A stretch of 64,000 nt of DNA from Brachynemurus nebulosus (Eukaryota > Arthropoda > Insecta > Neuroptera > Myrmeleontidae). Position 1 is the first letter of the stretch, and the number at the start of each line of letters is the position of its first letter. This document shows positions 25,802-36,319 of the stretch, one piece after another. Position numbers and translations under genes: made by a program. The stretch lies in NCBI GenBank assembly GCA_035578155.1, contig JAPWDM010000002.1, positions 37,186,437-37,250,436 on the forward strand, in the 5' to 3' direction. The notes under the pieces are model-generated. The model was not told where the DNA came from. It did not search any database and saw only the letters and a list, made by a program, of their open reading frames with translations.

Positions 25802-25812
25802 TGGTGCAGTCG
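25802..25812 (+). promoter_or_regulatory. Primer-binding site candidate
   Basis: TGGTGCAGTCG directly after the LTR is complementary to a tRNA 3' end. It differs by one base from TGGCGCAGTCG, the tRNA-Ser type site known from some errantiviruses. Confidence 0.6.
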
Positions 25813-26281
25813 TTCGGATTGTTGTAAGCATTGTTACCGGTATTAGTATTAGTTGTGGAATTGACGGTTTCTCAAGGAAACAATTCAGTCTTAACGGTAT
25901 ATTAAGAGTTGTGGTACACTCTGGTCAGCAGTGCGTGGATTTCAATCCTTCAGTCAATAACGGATCTACAAGGAATGGAAATTTACTGGAACATTCTGTA
26001 AGTAGAGTAAATTGCATATTTTTCGCTGGTTATTATTTTTGTTTCTGCTTTTTCCTTTCGTATGTCTTTCATTGTTAAATCAAAATTGTTCAAATTATCA
26101 CACAGATTATATCCTAGATCGAAAATCCCTCAACTAAACGGCGCAATAGTTGAGTCAAACGTGAGCATATCGGAGGATATGATAGACAGCGTTAACTTAG
26201 ATTTAATTAGTGATAGTAATTAGTTAATAAAAACACTTTACTTTGCAAAATACCACTTTTATTGAATATTAAAACTCTTAT

Positions 26282-26313
26282 GACATGTTTCGGTCAATAT
26301 GACCATTCTCAAA
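26282..26313 (-). ncRNA. Hammerhead-like motif, degenerate core (PLE 2)
   Basis: Stem II GGUC/GACC around AUAUU, GAAA, a CAUG palindrome as stem III, then U-C. The core reads UUGAGAA instead of CUGAUGA, so the catalytic G is changed. A truncated + strand copy lies at 26,900-26,928. Confidence 0.5.
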
Positions 26314-26507
26314 CGTGTAAAGAATACAATTCAGATACATGCCTCTTATTCTAAATCTTAACTTATAAATTGTAGCAATGCATGATGGGAAATTAGTGGG
26401 AATAGAAGTAGTGGGCAGAGTTAAAAAACAAGGAAAGCAAGTATAGGTTAGTTAGAAGCATGTGACATATAAACAAATAAAGTAGTAAATACAGTCGTAT
26501 ACAAAAA

Positions 26508-26948
26508 TTATAAAACAGAAAATAAAGTAGAATTGTAAATATCGGTATAATCATTTAAAAGTAAATCAGAATTGTGTTTGTAAATTTCTATTGCTTCTAA
26601 AATATTTAGTCTGGGTCCTTTATTTGCTTCGTGTAAAACTGTAACGTTTCTCTTCGGTAAGTGTCCTGTGTCGACTAAATGTCTGGCAAAAGTTAAGTCA
26701 GGTTTCTTATTTCTGTAGCATCTGAAGTGTTCGGCTCTGCGGGTTTCGAAATTTCTGCCAGTTTGACCAATGTAAAAACTATTACATTCTAGACAATTTA
26801 GTTTGTAGATGCCCGATTTTTTAAGTTTGTCTATTTTTGTTTTATTGTTATATATTAAATAACCTAAATTAAGGCTCGATTTAAATGCAGTAGTTATATT
26901 TGAATGATCATATTGACCGAAACATGTCATAAGAGTTTTAATATTCAA
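26508..26948 (-). pseudogene. PLE GIY-YIG endonuclease fragment
   Basis: 146 codons with SGIYKLNC, CNSFYIGQTGRNFETR, EHFRCY, and HLVDTGH, the ordered GIY-YIG nuclease motifs of PLEs with a Cys pair (CLEC) before YIG. The reading frame runs out of the element's terminal sequence and lacks the RT, so it is a fragment. It is related to but distinct from the 19,947-23,844 family. Confidence 0.8.
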
Positions 26949-27065
26949 TAAAAGTGGTATTTTGCAAAGTAAAGTGTTTTTATTTACTAATTAAATATGG
27001 AATACCATAAAGAAACGCTCAAATCTATAGAACAACACTTTAACAAAACAACATGTAAAATTTTA

Positions 27066-27561
27066 GTATAGGTACGTGGATGATATAATTATAGGGTTCG
27101 ATGGATCAATTCGCCAATTAGAAAAATTCATAGATACACTAAATTTAATAGACCCAAAAATACAATTTGATTTAGAATTAGAAAAAGATAATAGAATCAA
27201 TTTCCTGGATTTAACCATAACGAAAATTAACAATAGCCTCGATTTCAATATTTATAGAAAACCATCATATTCCGGAATTACAATACCAAACGATTCAATA
27301 AGTTCATTTCAACACAAAGTCGTAGCCTATAATTCTGTGATCCATCGTGCCTTTAATTTTCCATTATCAAAAGAAAATTTTAAAACAGAAATAAATAATA
27401 TTAAAACAATAGCAAATAATAACGGATATAACTCAAAATTAATTGATAAATTAGTAGCTAAAAAAGAATTTAAACAAATCTTAAAACAAATTTATCCCTC
27501 CGTTAAATCAGACCCCAAATCAAATTTCAAAACTTTAACATATTTTGGTAAAATTTCATAA
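27066..27561 (+). pseudogene. PLE reverse transcriptase C-terminal fragment
   Basis: Starts with YVDDIIIGF (catalytic Asp pair) and continues with NRINFLDLTI, the YRKPSYS block and the thumb-like AYNSVIHRAFNFPLS region. It ends about where the GIY-YIG domain should begin, at YFGKIS. That domain is found instead on the opposite strand to the left. Confidence 0.8.
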
Positions 27562-28879
27562 GAGTTTTAATATTCAATAAAAGTGGTATTTTGCAAAGTA
27601 AAGTGTTTTTATTTACTAATTAAATATGGAATACCACAAAGTAACGCTCAAATCTATTAAATTTAGTGATAGTAATATTGAAACATTTCAATCTAATAAT
27701 TTAAATACAAATATAGATAATTCAAATAGTTTAGAAAATTTAGATTTTAACAAATACTATAATACAAAACTGCAAGTCAGCGAAAATGCAGTCAGTGGCT
27801 TCTCAGAAGTGCTCGAAGCATTTAAAATTCCAGATCCAATTAAATTCCTACCTGAATTTAATGGAAATCCTAGAACATTGCATGATTTTATTGAAAATTT
27901 AGATGAAATCATAGCATGTGTAAGTGTCGATTGGACACAAGGATACGGTAAACTATGAATGCGGGCTATCTGTAATAAAATTGTAGAAGAAGCAAACGAA
28001 ATTTTAAATATGTATGGTACTCCCACGGATTGGCAATCAATTAAATCAAATTTAATTTCACATTATGCGGACAAAAGAAACGAAACAAATTTAATTAGGG
28101 AACTTTACAGCTTAAAACAAAACCAAAATTAGAAAATGGAGGAATTCTATGCGAAAGTAATCGAAATACTTTCTTCATTAGTTAATTTTACCAAATTAAA
28201 TGAAAGTGATTCTATTGCAATAACCTCTAAATTACAATTATTTAAAAATTTGGCCAACGACATATTTTTAGCTGGACTTAGAGAATCGATCGGGTCAGTC
28301 GTCCGTGCACGAAACCCAGACACAATTCAAAACGCATTTGAATACGCTATTAAAGAGCAAAATATCCATTACCATCAAAAATCATATCAACAAATTACAG
28401 CAAAACCTCTAATATCCGCACCTGTACCGATTAGATCACACAATTTTCATAACCCCATACAATATCAAAAATATTTTATTACACATACACCACTTAATTC
28501 ACAAAATAATATACAACAAACGCGACCATTTAACACACAAAACAATACAAAACAATTACCGCGACCAACTGCCATGGACATAGGCAGTAATAGGTTAAGC
28601 ATTAGACAACCTAATACACAACAGTAACAATCACGCCCTAATTTTCAACAACAACAACCAATTAGACGTAATTTTTTCCAACCCCAAAGCAGACCAACTT
28701 TTGCTTCAAACGAACTTTTTAATATAGAGGCATCGGGATTTAGTTCACTAGATGAATATGTAGCCGAGGAAAATTATAACGAAAACAGTTATTTGGTAGA
28801 CGAATACGAACAGACAGACCAAAACAATCAAAATGAAATCGATGATCAAAATTTTCAGTTGATCTCGGACAACAATTTG

Positions 28880-29290
28880 GGTACATAGATTTAAATCTTC
28901 ACGAATCTACTTTACCTTATATTCACATTACTGACCAAAATGACTGTACCCCCTTAAAATTTTTAATTGATACTGGTTTAGATAAGAATTCCTTCCTTAA
29001 TCCTGAATTAGTTCACCCAGACCTTACAAGCGAAATTAAACCTACCACAATTAAATCACTTTTAGGATCATATAATGTTATAAAAAAGGCAAAATTACCC
29101 CTTTTAATGAATTCAATCAAACTGGTACAATAGACTTTCTACTTTTACGATTTCATGGTTATTTTGACGGACTTATTGGACTTGACATACTTAACCAACT
29201 TCAAGCTAAAATTGATATTTCCGGTAAACGATTAATAACACCATTTTCTACAAACGGATTGTTGTTCAAACCCAACATCAACTGGCATAC
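28880..29290 (+). pseudogene. Retroviral-type aspartic protease
   Basis: FLIDTGL with the catalytic Asp-Thr-Gly at 28,969-28,977, preceded by YIHITDQ and followed by a SLLGSYNV flap-like stretch and GYFDGLIGLDIL near 29,155. A frameshift near 29,130 interrupts it. It would process gag-pol. Confidence 0.65.
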
Positions 29291-29499
29291 ACATAATTGA
29301 ACCAAATTGCAAACAATTAGTCAAAATTATAACAGACGTACAATCAGGCGACGTATTAGTACATGACATTAAAATTCAAAATAAATTTTCGATTCCTTCT
29401 GGAGTATACAATGTTAAAGACTCGCATATACTCGCACCTGTTTTAAATCACACTACTAGTGCACAAAAATTTTTAATTGAACAGCCACTCAAAGTAGAA

Positions 29500-30400
29500 A
29501 TTTTAAATCATGAAATTATTGACTGTAACTTTAATCAATTTCAAACTGTTGACGATACAGAATTGCCCCCGATCGAATCCCTTATTAGGTCCGAACATTC
29601 AAATAGCGAAGAAAGGCAGGCTTTGTTTAAACTTTGTCGTAAATATGAAGATGTTTTCTATAAAGAGGGTCAGGATCTTTCATTTACTAATAAAATAAAA
29701 CATGAAATTAAAACCACTGATGATCTACCCGTTTATACCAAATTCTATCGGTATCCTTATATTCATAAGGATGAAGTTAAGAAGCAAATTGATAAGATGC
29801 TCGTGGAGTAGTCCAATTTGGATAGTTCCTAAAAAACTAGACCAAAGTAGAGTACGAAAATGGCGATTAGTGGTGGATTATAGAAAACTTAATGAAAAAG
29901 CTATAGGGGATAAATATCCAATCCCAGACATCACAGATATATTAGACAAACTCGGTAAATACATGTATTTCACTACTCTGGACTTAGCATCTGGTTTCCA
30001 TCAGACAGAAGTTCATCCTAGGGATATTGAGAAAACTGATTTTACTGTAGATCATGGACATTTCGAGCATGTTTGCATGCCTTTTGGATTCAAAAACGCT
30101 CCATCCACTTTCCAAAGAGTTATGGATAACGTTCTAAAACATCTACAGGGTACAACTCGTCTTGTATACATGGATGACATAATTATCTTTTCCACTTCGC
30201 TTCAAGAGCATATTATTAATCTCACTAAAGTTTTTAGTAGATTACAGTAGTTTTTTTGGGACACATAGTATCAGAAACAGGTGTAAAACCTAATCCTGAT
30301 AAAGTAGCTGCTATTAGGAAATTCCCTGTACCCAAAACACAAAAAGATATTAAATCTTTTCTAGGACTTCTTGGATATTACAGAAAATTTATTAAAGACT
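29500..30400 (+). pseudogene. Ty3/gypsy reverse transcriptase
   Basis: KIKHEIKTTDDLPVYTKFYR opens the domain, followed by KQIDKMLVE. A short deletion with frameshift at about 29,810 removes the usual segment before SPIWIVPKK. Then RLVVDYRKLN, FTTLDLASGFHQ (first catalytic Asp), PFGFKNAPSTFQRVMD and VYMDDIIIF (catalytic pair at 30,167-30,178). A second frameshift at about 30,248 precedes [10 protein letters not shown] and [16 protein letters not shown]. Dead copy. Confidence 0.85.
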
Positions 30401-30790
30401 TCGCTAGGTTTTAACAAAGAATTCCTGTCGACAACGGACGCAAGCAATGTAGCAATCGGAGCAGGCCTTTCCCAAGGACCTATTGGTAAAGATAACCCAA
30501 TATGTTACGCTTCTAGGACTTTAACGGACTCAGAATCAAATTATTCGATCATTCGAACTTTTGGCCATCGTATGGGCAACCAAAAATTTCAGGCCTTACT
30601 TATACGGACGAAAATTTACAGTAATTACTGACCATCAACCGCTCAGATGGCTCATGTCACTTAAAGAGCCAAACAGTAAATTAGTGAGATGGCGACTTAA
30701 ACTTGAAGAATTACACTACAAAATTATACACAAACCAGGTCAACAAAATACTAACGCAGACGCCCTCTCACGAATTATAATTAACAGTAA
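30400..30790 (+). pseudogene. Ty3/gypsy RNase H
   Basis: After a deletion of about 40 codons following KDFA, the domain reads STTDASNVAIGAGLSQ (catalytic Asp), ICYASRTLTDSE, a frameshift near 30,560, then LLAIVWATKNFRPYLYGR-type sequence, TDHQPLRWL and NTNADALSRI. Confidence 0.8.
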
Positions 30791-32273
30791 CCCCCATAAT
30801 AATGACGATTCCACGCAGGACACTTCTACACAAACAGTACATAGTGCATCAGAGGATGATACCTCCTTAATTCGAATCTCTGAAAACTCCCTTAATGATT
30901 TCAAAAATCAATTAATCATATTGAAAGATGAAAACATTCAAACTGTTACTAAACGTAAATTCCAAATTCTTTTTAATACACGTCGACGTATTACAATTAC
31001 TCTTTCTGCTGACGACGACGATATTTTAATCTCAATTATAAAAGAGAACGTGCCACCCAAGGTTCTTTTAGCTATTTACTGTCCTGATGACGAATTATTT
31101 ATTAAAATTCAAAGAATATATTCTGAATATTTCTCTCAAGATAAACACTACAAAATTATTCGAGCAACTAAACTTTTAGAGGACGTTTTAAACGACGACC
31201 AACAAGACGAGTTAATAAAAAATTATCATCACTTTAGACATACAGGAATCAACGAAACTTTTAATCATATTAGACGTGAACATTATTCTCCAAATTTAAA
31301 ATAAAAAATTTCTTATATTGTTAATAATTGTAAATTGTGTAATGAAAATAAATATGACAGACGACCTCCAAAACAAAATTTTGAGTTAACAGATACACTG
31401 TCACAACCGCTCGAAATTGTACACATTGATATATTTTATTTGCATACAGGATAAATTAATATATTTAACAATTGTAGATAAATTTTTATGTTTTGGCCAA
31501 GCTTACCCAATCGAAACAAGAAATACATCCCATATCCTTGAGGCTCTAACACAATATATATCCCAATACGGTAGTCCTAAAAATATTGTAGCTGATTCGG
31601 AAAAGGATTTGACTCAATACGTTTTCGACAATTTTGTGACACGTACAGTATTAACATCCACATAACAGCTGTTAGAAGTTCTACATCAAATTCTCCTGTC
31701 GAGCGATTCCATTCTTCTATCCTTGAAAAATATCATATTACCCATGCAACTGATAAAACCAGCTCAGCTGATTTAAAAATGTTACATACAATCTTTGTAT
31801 ATAATAATTCAGTTCATACCGCGATTAAATGTACACCATATGAATTATTTTTCGGCCGTAAATATGATATTAAATTAACTGCCGACCCAGCAGTAGTGCA
31901 ACAAGAACGCGAAAAATTTCAACAAGAATCTTATCAAAACCAAATTCAGCAAAAAGAAAAAAAAATTAATCTTTTAAATAGTAATCGCGAACCTCCAATT
32001 GATTATAATGAAAATCAAACTATATATTTTCAAGAAAATAAACATAATTCCAAATTAAACCAAAAATTTAAACAGATTACAGTAAAAACTAATAATAAGG
32101 TAACCGTAACAGACGATAAAAATCGTAAAATTCTCAAACAAAAATTAAGACGACCTTTGTTACAGGGCAATATTGACAATAATGACAATGGTGACGACAC
32201 AGGAAATCGAGGTACGCGACCTAACGAACAACCCGGGACTAGTGGCTATAGAACTAGGACAAGCCAAACTTAA
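30790..32273 (+). pseudogene. Ty3/gypsy integrase
   Basis: HHCC zinc finger (HHFRHTG, then CKLC) split by a stop at 31,304. The catalytic core starts HIDIF (first Asp) and continues YLTIVDKF, PIETRNTSHI and NIVADSEKDL (second Asp). After a break near 31,665 comes SPVERFHSSILEKY (catalytic Glu), and YNNSVHTAIKCTPYELFFG. The tail is Gln/Asn-rich and ends GTSGYRTRTSQT. Several frame breaks. Confidence 0.8.
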
Positions 32274-32289
32274 CTAAGAATTTAGCAAA

Positions 32290-33215
32290 TTTATAATCAT
32301 AATTAATCTTTAGTTTAACAAATCGTAGACAAAACTTTTTAAATTCAATACAACACGCCTATCATATAAGTTATAATATCGACCTCTTACATTCACATTT
32401 CGTTCAACTAGCTCAAGCTCTAAATTTGCCAAAGCTCAATGTACTTCCTACCCTAATATTAACTCCTGACGAATTGGACCATACCTATAAATTGAATCTT
32501 CTGGAACCATTACCCACTAAAAACAAATTTATAGTAATTCCCTATCCCTATATCCTAAGCGGAAAATATATAAATTACTTTTCACAGAAAGAATATTTAC
32601 GGCTAAATAAAATCTACATATGCGGCAAAGAAGATCTAATCAAGTTACCTACATCAGATCACTGCTTTAACCATGCAATTCGTGGATAAATGGGAAGTTG
32701 CATCTACGAAGAAGTCGACGAACAAACAATAGTTAAATATCTAAAACCACAGCACGTTATATTGAAAAACGCTAAAAATCAATCGATTTCAACCACTTGC
32801 GGTATTAACTAACGGAACTCAACAAAACACAACTTCATATATTACCTCTACACAACTCCAAATTAAGAAACAAAAATTGTTACCCAAAATTAACCTGCAA
32901 AAACTCAACTCCTACCAGATCGAAACCAGACAAGAAATAGAAGAATTCAAATCCAAAACAACCCTACACATATCCGGGGTATATATAGCATCTTATCAAT
33001 TTGCTTCTTAACTTCATCCTTATGAATATAAGGATACCGATAGAATTTGGTATAAACGGGTAGATCATCAGTGGTTTTAATTTCATGTTTTATTTTATTA
33101 GTAAATGGGTGTATATAGCATTCGGCATCACAATAGCAACATTCATTATATTCATTGTAATCAATGGAAATCGAGGAATTCATCACCAACAACACAAATA
33201 AATTATTTGCCATCT
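32290..33215 (+). pseudogene. Errantivirus-like env remnant
   Basis: One open piece (32,426-32,689) has an ectodomain-like stretch with ILTPDELD, isolated Cys residues and TSDHCFNHA. It lies downstream of integrase where errantiviruses keep env. A second piece at about 33,112-33,200 encodes a hydrophobic helix (AFGITIATFIIFIVI) and a short basic tail ending in HK and a stop, as expected for a membrane anchor. The middle is broken, and 32,985-33,105 is replaced by an inverted pol fragment. No working glycoprotein can be made from it. Confidence 0.55.
32985..33105 (-). repeat. Inverted copy of an RT-start fragment inside env
   Basis: About 120 bp here is the exact reverse complement of about 29,681-29,800 of the same element, with no difference noticed by eye. 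Confidence 0.85.
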
Positions 33216-33260
33216 GGCCATTCCAATGAATTAAAGCTCATATGGTCCAGGCCAGACACT

Positions 33261-33271
33261 CAGAGGGGAGG
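33261..33271 (+). promoter_or_regulatory. Polypurine tract
   Basis: AGAGGGGAGG directly before the 3' LTR; the plus-strand primer site expected for an LTR element. Confidence 0.7.
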
Positions 33272-33665
33272 AGTCATGTAACAGTCACATCCGCCCTAAT
33301 ATTTCAGTAGATAATTATTTAATATTTCATGTAACTAAAAATAATTAACATTTGCATCCGTTTAACAAAAAGCTTAATCATCAAAAACTACTAAATAATT
33401 AAATACAATGTATTAAAACAATAGAATTACGATGATATTTCAAAGTTACATCTTTTTTAATCTATCTCATTTTTGGCTATTCAGCAATCCCTTTGTCTGA
33501 ATTATGTACATATAATATAACTCTGTAACTTATCTGATTTTGTTCGATCTAGCTAGCAAGCTAGCAATAGTAACACTGGAGTACTCCAATGATATTGTAA
33601 ACCAAATTTGTAATTTTAAAATTAAATAAATTTTTTAAAAGACTAACTTTAATTGTTACGAAACG

Positions 33666-33668
<3 letters not shown>
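33272..33668 (+). repeat. 3' LTR
   Basis: Starts AGTCATGTAACAGTCACATC and matches the 5' LTR without its extra block. It runs straight into a (TA)n. Confidence 0.85.

Positions 33669-33743
<75 letters not shown>
33666..33743. repeat. (TA)n array
   Basis: About 78 bp of TA at the outer end of the 3' LTR. Confidence 0.95.
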
Positions 33744-33746
<3 letters not shown>

Positions 33747-33850
33747 ATGTGAGTTTTTTGAGAGTTGCCATTTCTATTACAACCAAAATTTTATGATAGA
33801 AATGGTACTGGAAAAGGTTCTTTTCTTGGATGTAATGGAAATGTAAGAAA
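33744..33850. repeat. Dispersed repeat C, copy 1
   Basis: Starts CCATGTGAGTTTTTTGAGA and includes the palindromic pair CCATTTCTAT / ATAGAAATGG. It recurs at 63,907-64,000 where the window ends. Confidence 0.7.
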
Positions 33851-34162
33851 AACAAACAACCAAGAAAAACACTATCGATTGGAGTAGCCTCAAGTACATA
33901 TGTATATTTTTACCGCCTAACTGATAAATTAAAGAAAAATTAAAACATTAAACTTGGGTAAAAAAATTTTTTTGCTTATTTATGTTGTTAATTCTTACAC
34001 AATCAAAACCAACTGCGGGAAAATTACGATCAATAATACAAAAGACGGCAAACCCGCAAATAAAGTGATAAAAATCACTACATCAACATTATCAAAAAGA
34101 AAAAAAAAATCAAAAAGAAGAAAATGAAAAATTGAAATTAAAAAGAAATAAAAGGCCACGTT

Positions 34163-34199
34163 TAACTAGTTTCGACATATTTTAATAGTCATTCTCAAA
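34163..34199 (-). ncRNA. Hammerhead-like motif, degenerate (left arm)
   Basis: Mirror of 35,357-35,392: core UUGAGAA, U, stem II GAC/GUC, GAAA, stem III CUAG palindrome, then U-U. Confidence 0.45.
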
Positions 34200-35356
34200 A
34201 ACAGCAGACCTAAAAATCGCAGTCATCAAACTCAACATTTCAGAAAACGTTTAGAAATTGTCAGAAATAAAAAATTAATTTTTGTATCTAGTGTGAAAAA
34301 ACAACAAATTTTGATATATCATAATGACACTAACTGGATAAAAAACCAGCTTACAATTAATTGAATTAAACTTTAGATTTTAAAAATTTTTTATACATCT
34401 TAGTGGGATGTGGACACAAAGAAATGCGAAACTACCACGCCCAAAGAAAAACAAAGAAAGTATCTAAAAGACACAATATATTAAAAATTTTTCAATGAGT
34501 TACATTTTAAATAAAATGCAAAAGAACCGTTAGAATGATGAAAGAAAGTTATAATTTAGAAGAAAAAACACTGATACAACACATTTTAAACTCAAATATC
34601 ACTGATTACCAAAATATATAATTCAGAAACATTTGTCCATGAGTTACATTTTAAATAAAATGCAAAAAAAACCGTTAGAATGATGAAAGAAAGTTATAAT
34701 TTAGAAGAAAAAACACTGATAAAACACTTTTTAAACTCAAATATCACTGATTACCAAATTATATAATTCAGAAACATTTGTTTCTGAATTATATATTTTG
34801 GTAATCAGTGATATTTGAGTTCAAAATGTGTTTTATCAGTGTTTTTTCTTCTAAATTATAACTTTCTTTCATCATTCTAACGGTTTTTTTTGCATTTTAT
34901 TTAAAATGTAACTCATGGACAAATGTTTCTGAATTATATATTTTGGTAATCAGTGATATTTGAGTTTAAAATGTGTTGTATCAGTGTTTTTTCTTCTAAA
35001 TTATAACTTTCTTTCATCATTCTAACGGTTTTTTTTGCATTTTATTTTAAATGTAACTCATTGAAAAATTTTTAATATATTGTGTCTTTTAGATACTTTC
35101 TTTGTTTTTCTTTGGGCGTGGTAGTTTCGCATTTCTTTGTGTCCACATCCCACTAATATGTATAAAATTTTTTTAAAATCTAAAGTTTAATTCAATTAAT
35201 TGTAAGCTGGTTTTTTATCCAGTTAGTGTCATTATGATATATCAAAATTTGTTGTTTTTTCACACTAGATACAAAAATTAATTTTTTATTTCTGACAATT
35301 TCTAAACGTTTTCTGAAATGTTGAGTTTGATGACTGCGATTTTTAGGTCTGCTGTT

Positions 35357-35392
35357 TTTGAGAATGACTATTAAAATATGTCGAAACTAGTT
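35357..35392 (+). ncRNA. Hammerhead-like motif, degenerate (right arm)
   Basis: Same spacing and order as the PLE motif at 23,730, with a mutated core and different but complementary stems. Confidence 0.45.
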
Positions 35393-35522
35393 AGACGTGA
35401 CCTTTTATTTCTTTTTAATTTCAATTTTTCATTTTCTTCATTTTGATTTTTTTTTTTGATAATGTTGATGTAGTGATTTTTATCTCTTTATTTGCGGGTT
35501 TGTCGTCTTTTGTATTATTGAT

Positions 35523-35767
35523 GTTGTTAATTAATGCATTAGATCAGTTTTATCGGAAAATTAATATATAGTTCCATTTAAAAATCTATAAGTTTGTATC
35601 ATAGTTCGAAAACCATAAGAGCCATAAAGCTCCTGACGATAGAAACCGGTTGCCCCCGTCGATATCTACAACTCCCGTCGATATCTAAGACTCTTATTTG
35701 AAGAATTTTTCGATTAAGTCAACGGTTTGGCTGTAAGAAGAATGGCAACTCTCGAAAAACTGACACA

Positions 35768-35768
<1 letters not shown>
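35523..35768. other. No gene seen
   Basis: AT-rich intron sequence. The end (ATGGCAACTCTCGAAAAACTGACACAG) partly mirrors repeat C at 33,744. Confidence 0.4.

Positions 35769-35850
<82 letters not shown>
35769..35850. repeat. (TA)n array
   Basis: About 82 bp of TA at the left edge of a LINE. Confidence 0.95.
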
Positions 35851-35852
<2 letters not shown>

Positions 35853-35857
35853 ATAAT

Positions 35858-36310
35858 AAATGTAGACTTTGATTTTGAGTGTACGGGAATCGTTTTAACG
35901 GAATTAAACCTAATGATAATTTGTGTATATAGATCGCCGGTGGGTGATGTAACTACATTTTTTGACAATTTCTATGAACTTTTAAATAATATTCACGAAA
36001 AATGGGAAAATTAACGCTTCTGTTAAGTGGTGACTTTAATATAGATTTTTTACAGAACAATATCAATGTGATAAAATTTAAAAACTTACTTGATATGGTC
36101 AATTTAAAATGGCTAATAAATGAGCCCACAAGAATATCTAAAGTTAAAACATCGTGTTTAGATAATGTTATAATAAAGAAAAGTGAGTCAACCTTATTTA
36201 TGACTCATGTTAGTATAAATTTTCTTAGTGATCATGAATTAATAAACGTTCAAATTAAACAAGATATTACAAAAATAAAAATTACCATTACAAAGAAAAA
36301 AGAAACATAA
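35858..36310 (+). pseudogene. LINE endonuclease, C-terminal half
   Basis: IICVYRSPVGD, then LLLSGDFNIDFL (catalytic GDFN), TSCLDNVI and LSDHELI (catalytic SDH). The N-terminal part with the catalytic Glu is missing. One frameshift at about 36,010 and a stop at 36,308. Confidence 0.8.
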
Positions 36311-36319
36311 ATGAACAAA

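Larger units (their letters stand above)
26221..27662. mobile_element. Second Penelope-like element, rearranged, inside gag
   Basis: Flanked by the perfect 14-bp duplication TTAGTGATAGTAAT (26,207-26,220 and 27,663-27,676). Inside, a - strand GIY-YIG part (26,508-26,948) and a + strand RT C-terminal part (27,066-27,561) face away from each other. Both come from one PLE family. The terminal phrase with AAAGTGGTATTTTGC occurs three times (26,222-26,290 -, 26,927-27,030 +, 27,557-27,656 +). Confidence 0.85.
26130..28867 (+). pseudogene. Errantivirus-like gag, interrupted by a PLE
   Basis: The front reads MIDSVNLDLISDSN up to 26,220 and resumes in the same frame at 27,677, so the PLE landed inside an open frame. 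The gag core follows: IPDPIKFLPEFNGNPRTLH and FIENLDEII, near 27,830. The frame breaks at 27,956 and 28,132, then runs to about 28,627 and 28,867 with a Gln/Asn/Pro-rich tail. No CCHC knuckle is seen, as is usual for errantivirus gag. Capsid role by family inference. Confidence 0.75.
25320..33668 (+). mobile_element. Errantivirus-like (Ty3/gypsy with env) provirus, broken
   Basis: Order: 5' LTR, tRNA-type primer site, leader, gag, protease, RT, RNase H, integrase, env-like region, polypurine tract, 3' LTR. This is the layout of insect errantiviruses. Gag is interrupted by a PLE, pol has several frameshifts and at least two internal deletions, and env carries an inverted pol fragment. The 3' LTR abuts a (TA)n, consistent with a TA-rich target. 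It lies in P450 intron 5, same strand as the gene. It is not functional. Confidence 0.85.
34029..35522. mobile_element. 1.5-kb fold-back element with PLE-type ends
   Basis: Two arms of about 745 bp are near-perfect complements centred at about 34,776 with almost no loop (CAGAAACA-TTTG-TTTCTG). Each arm contains two tandem units of about 145 bp (34,495-34,640 and 34,638-34,785, and mirror). The outer parts carry hammerhead-like motifs at 34,163-34,199 (-) and 35,357-35,392 (+). No coding. It may be a fully truncated PLE dimer or a hammerhead-bearing non-autonomous element. Confidence 0.75.

Noticed and set aside
25785..26078. A 97-codon frame after the 5' LTR as a gene
   Set aside because: It lies in the errantivirus leader between primer site and gag and has no family features.
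33649..33855. Tandem direct repeats as a CRISPR array (also 17,931-17,993 and 59,155-59,610)
   Set aside because: No regular repeat-spacer pattern, no cas genes, and a eukaryotic context.
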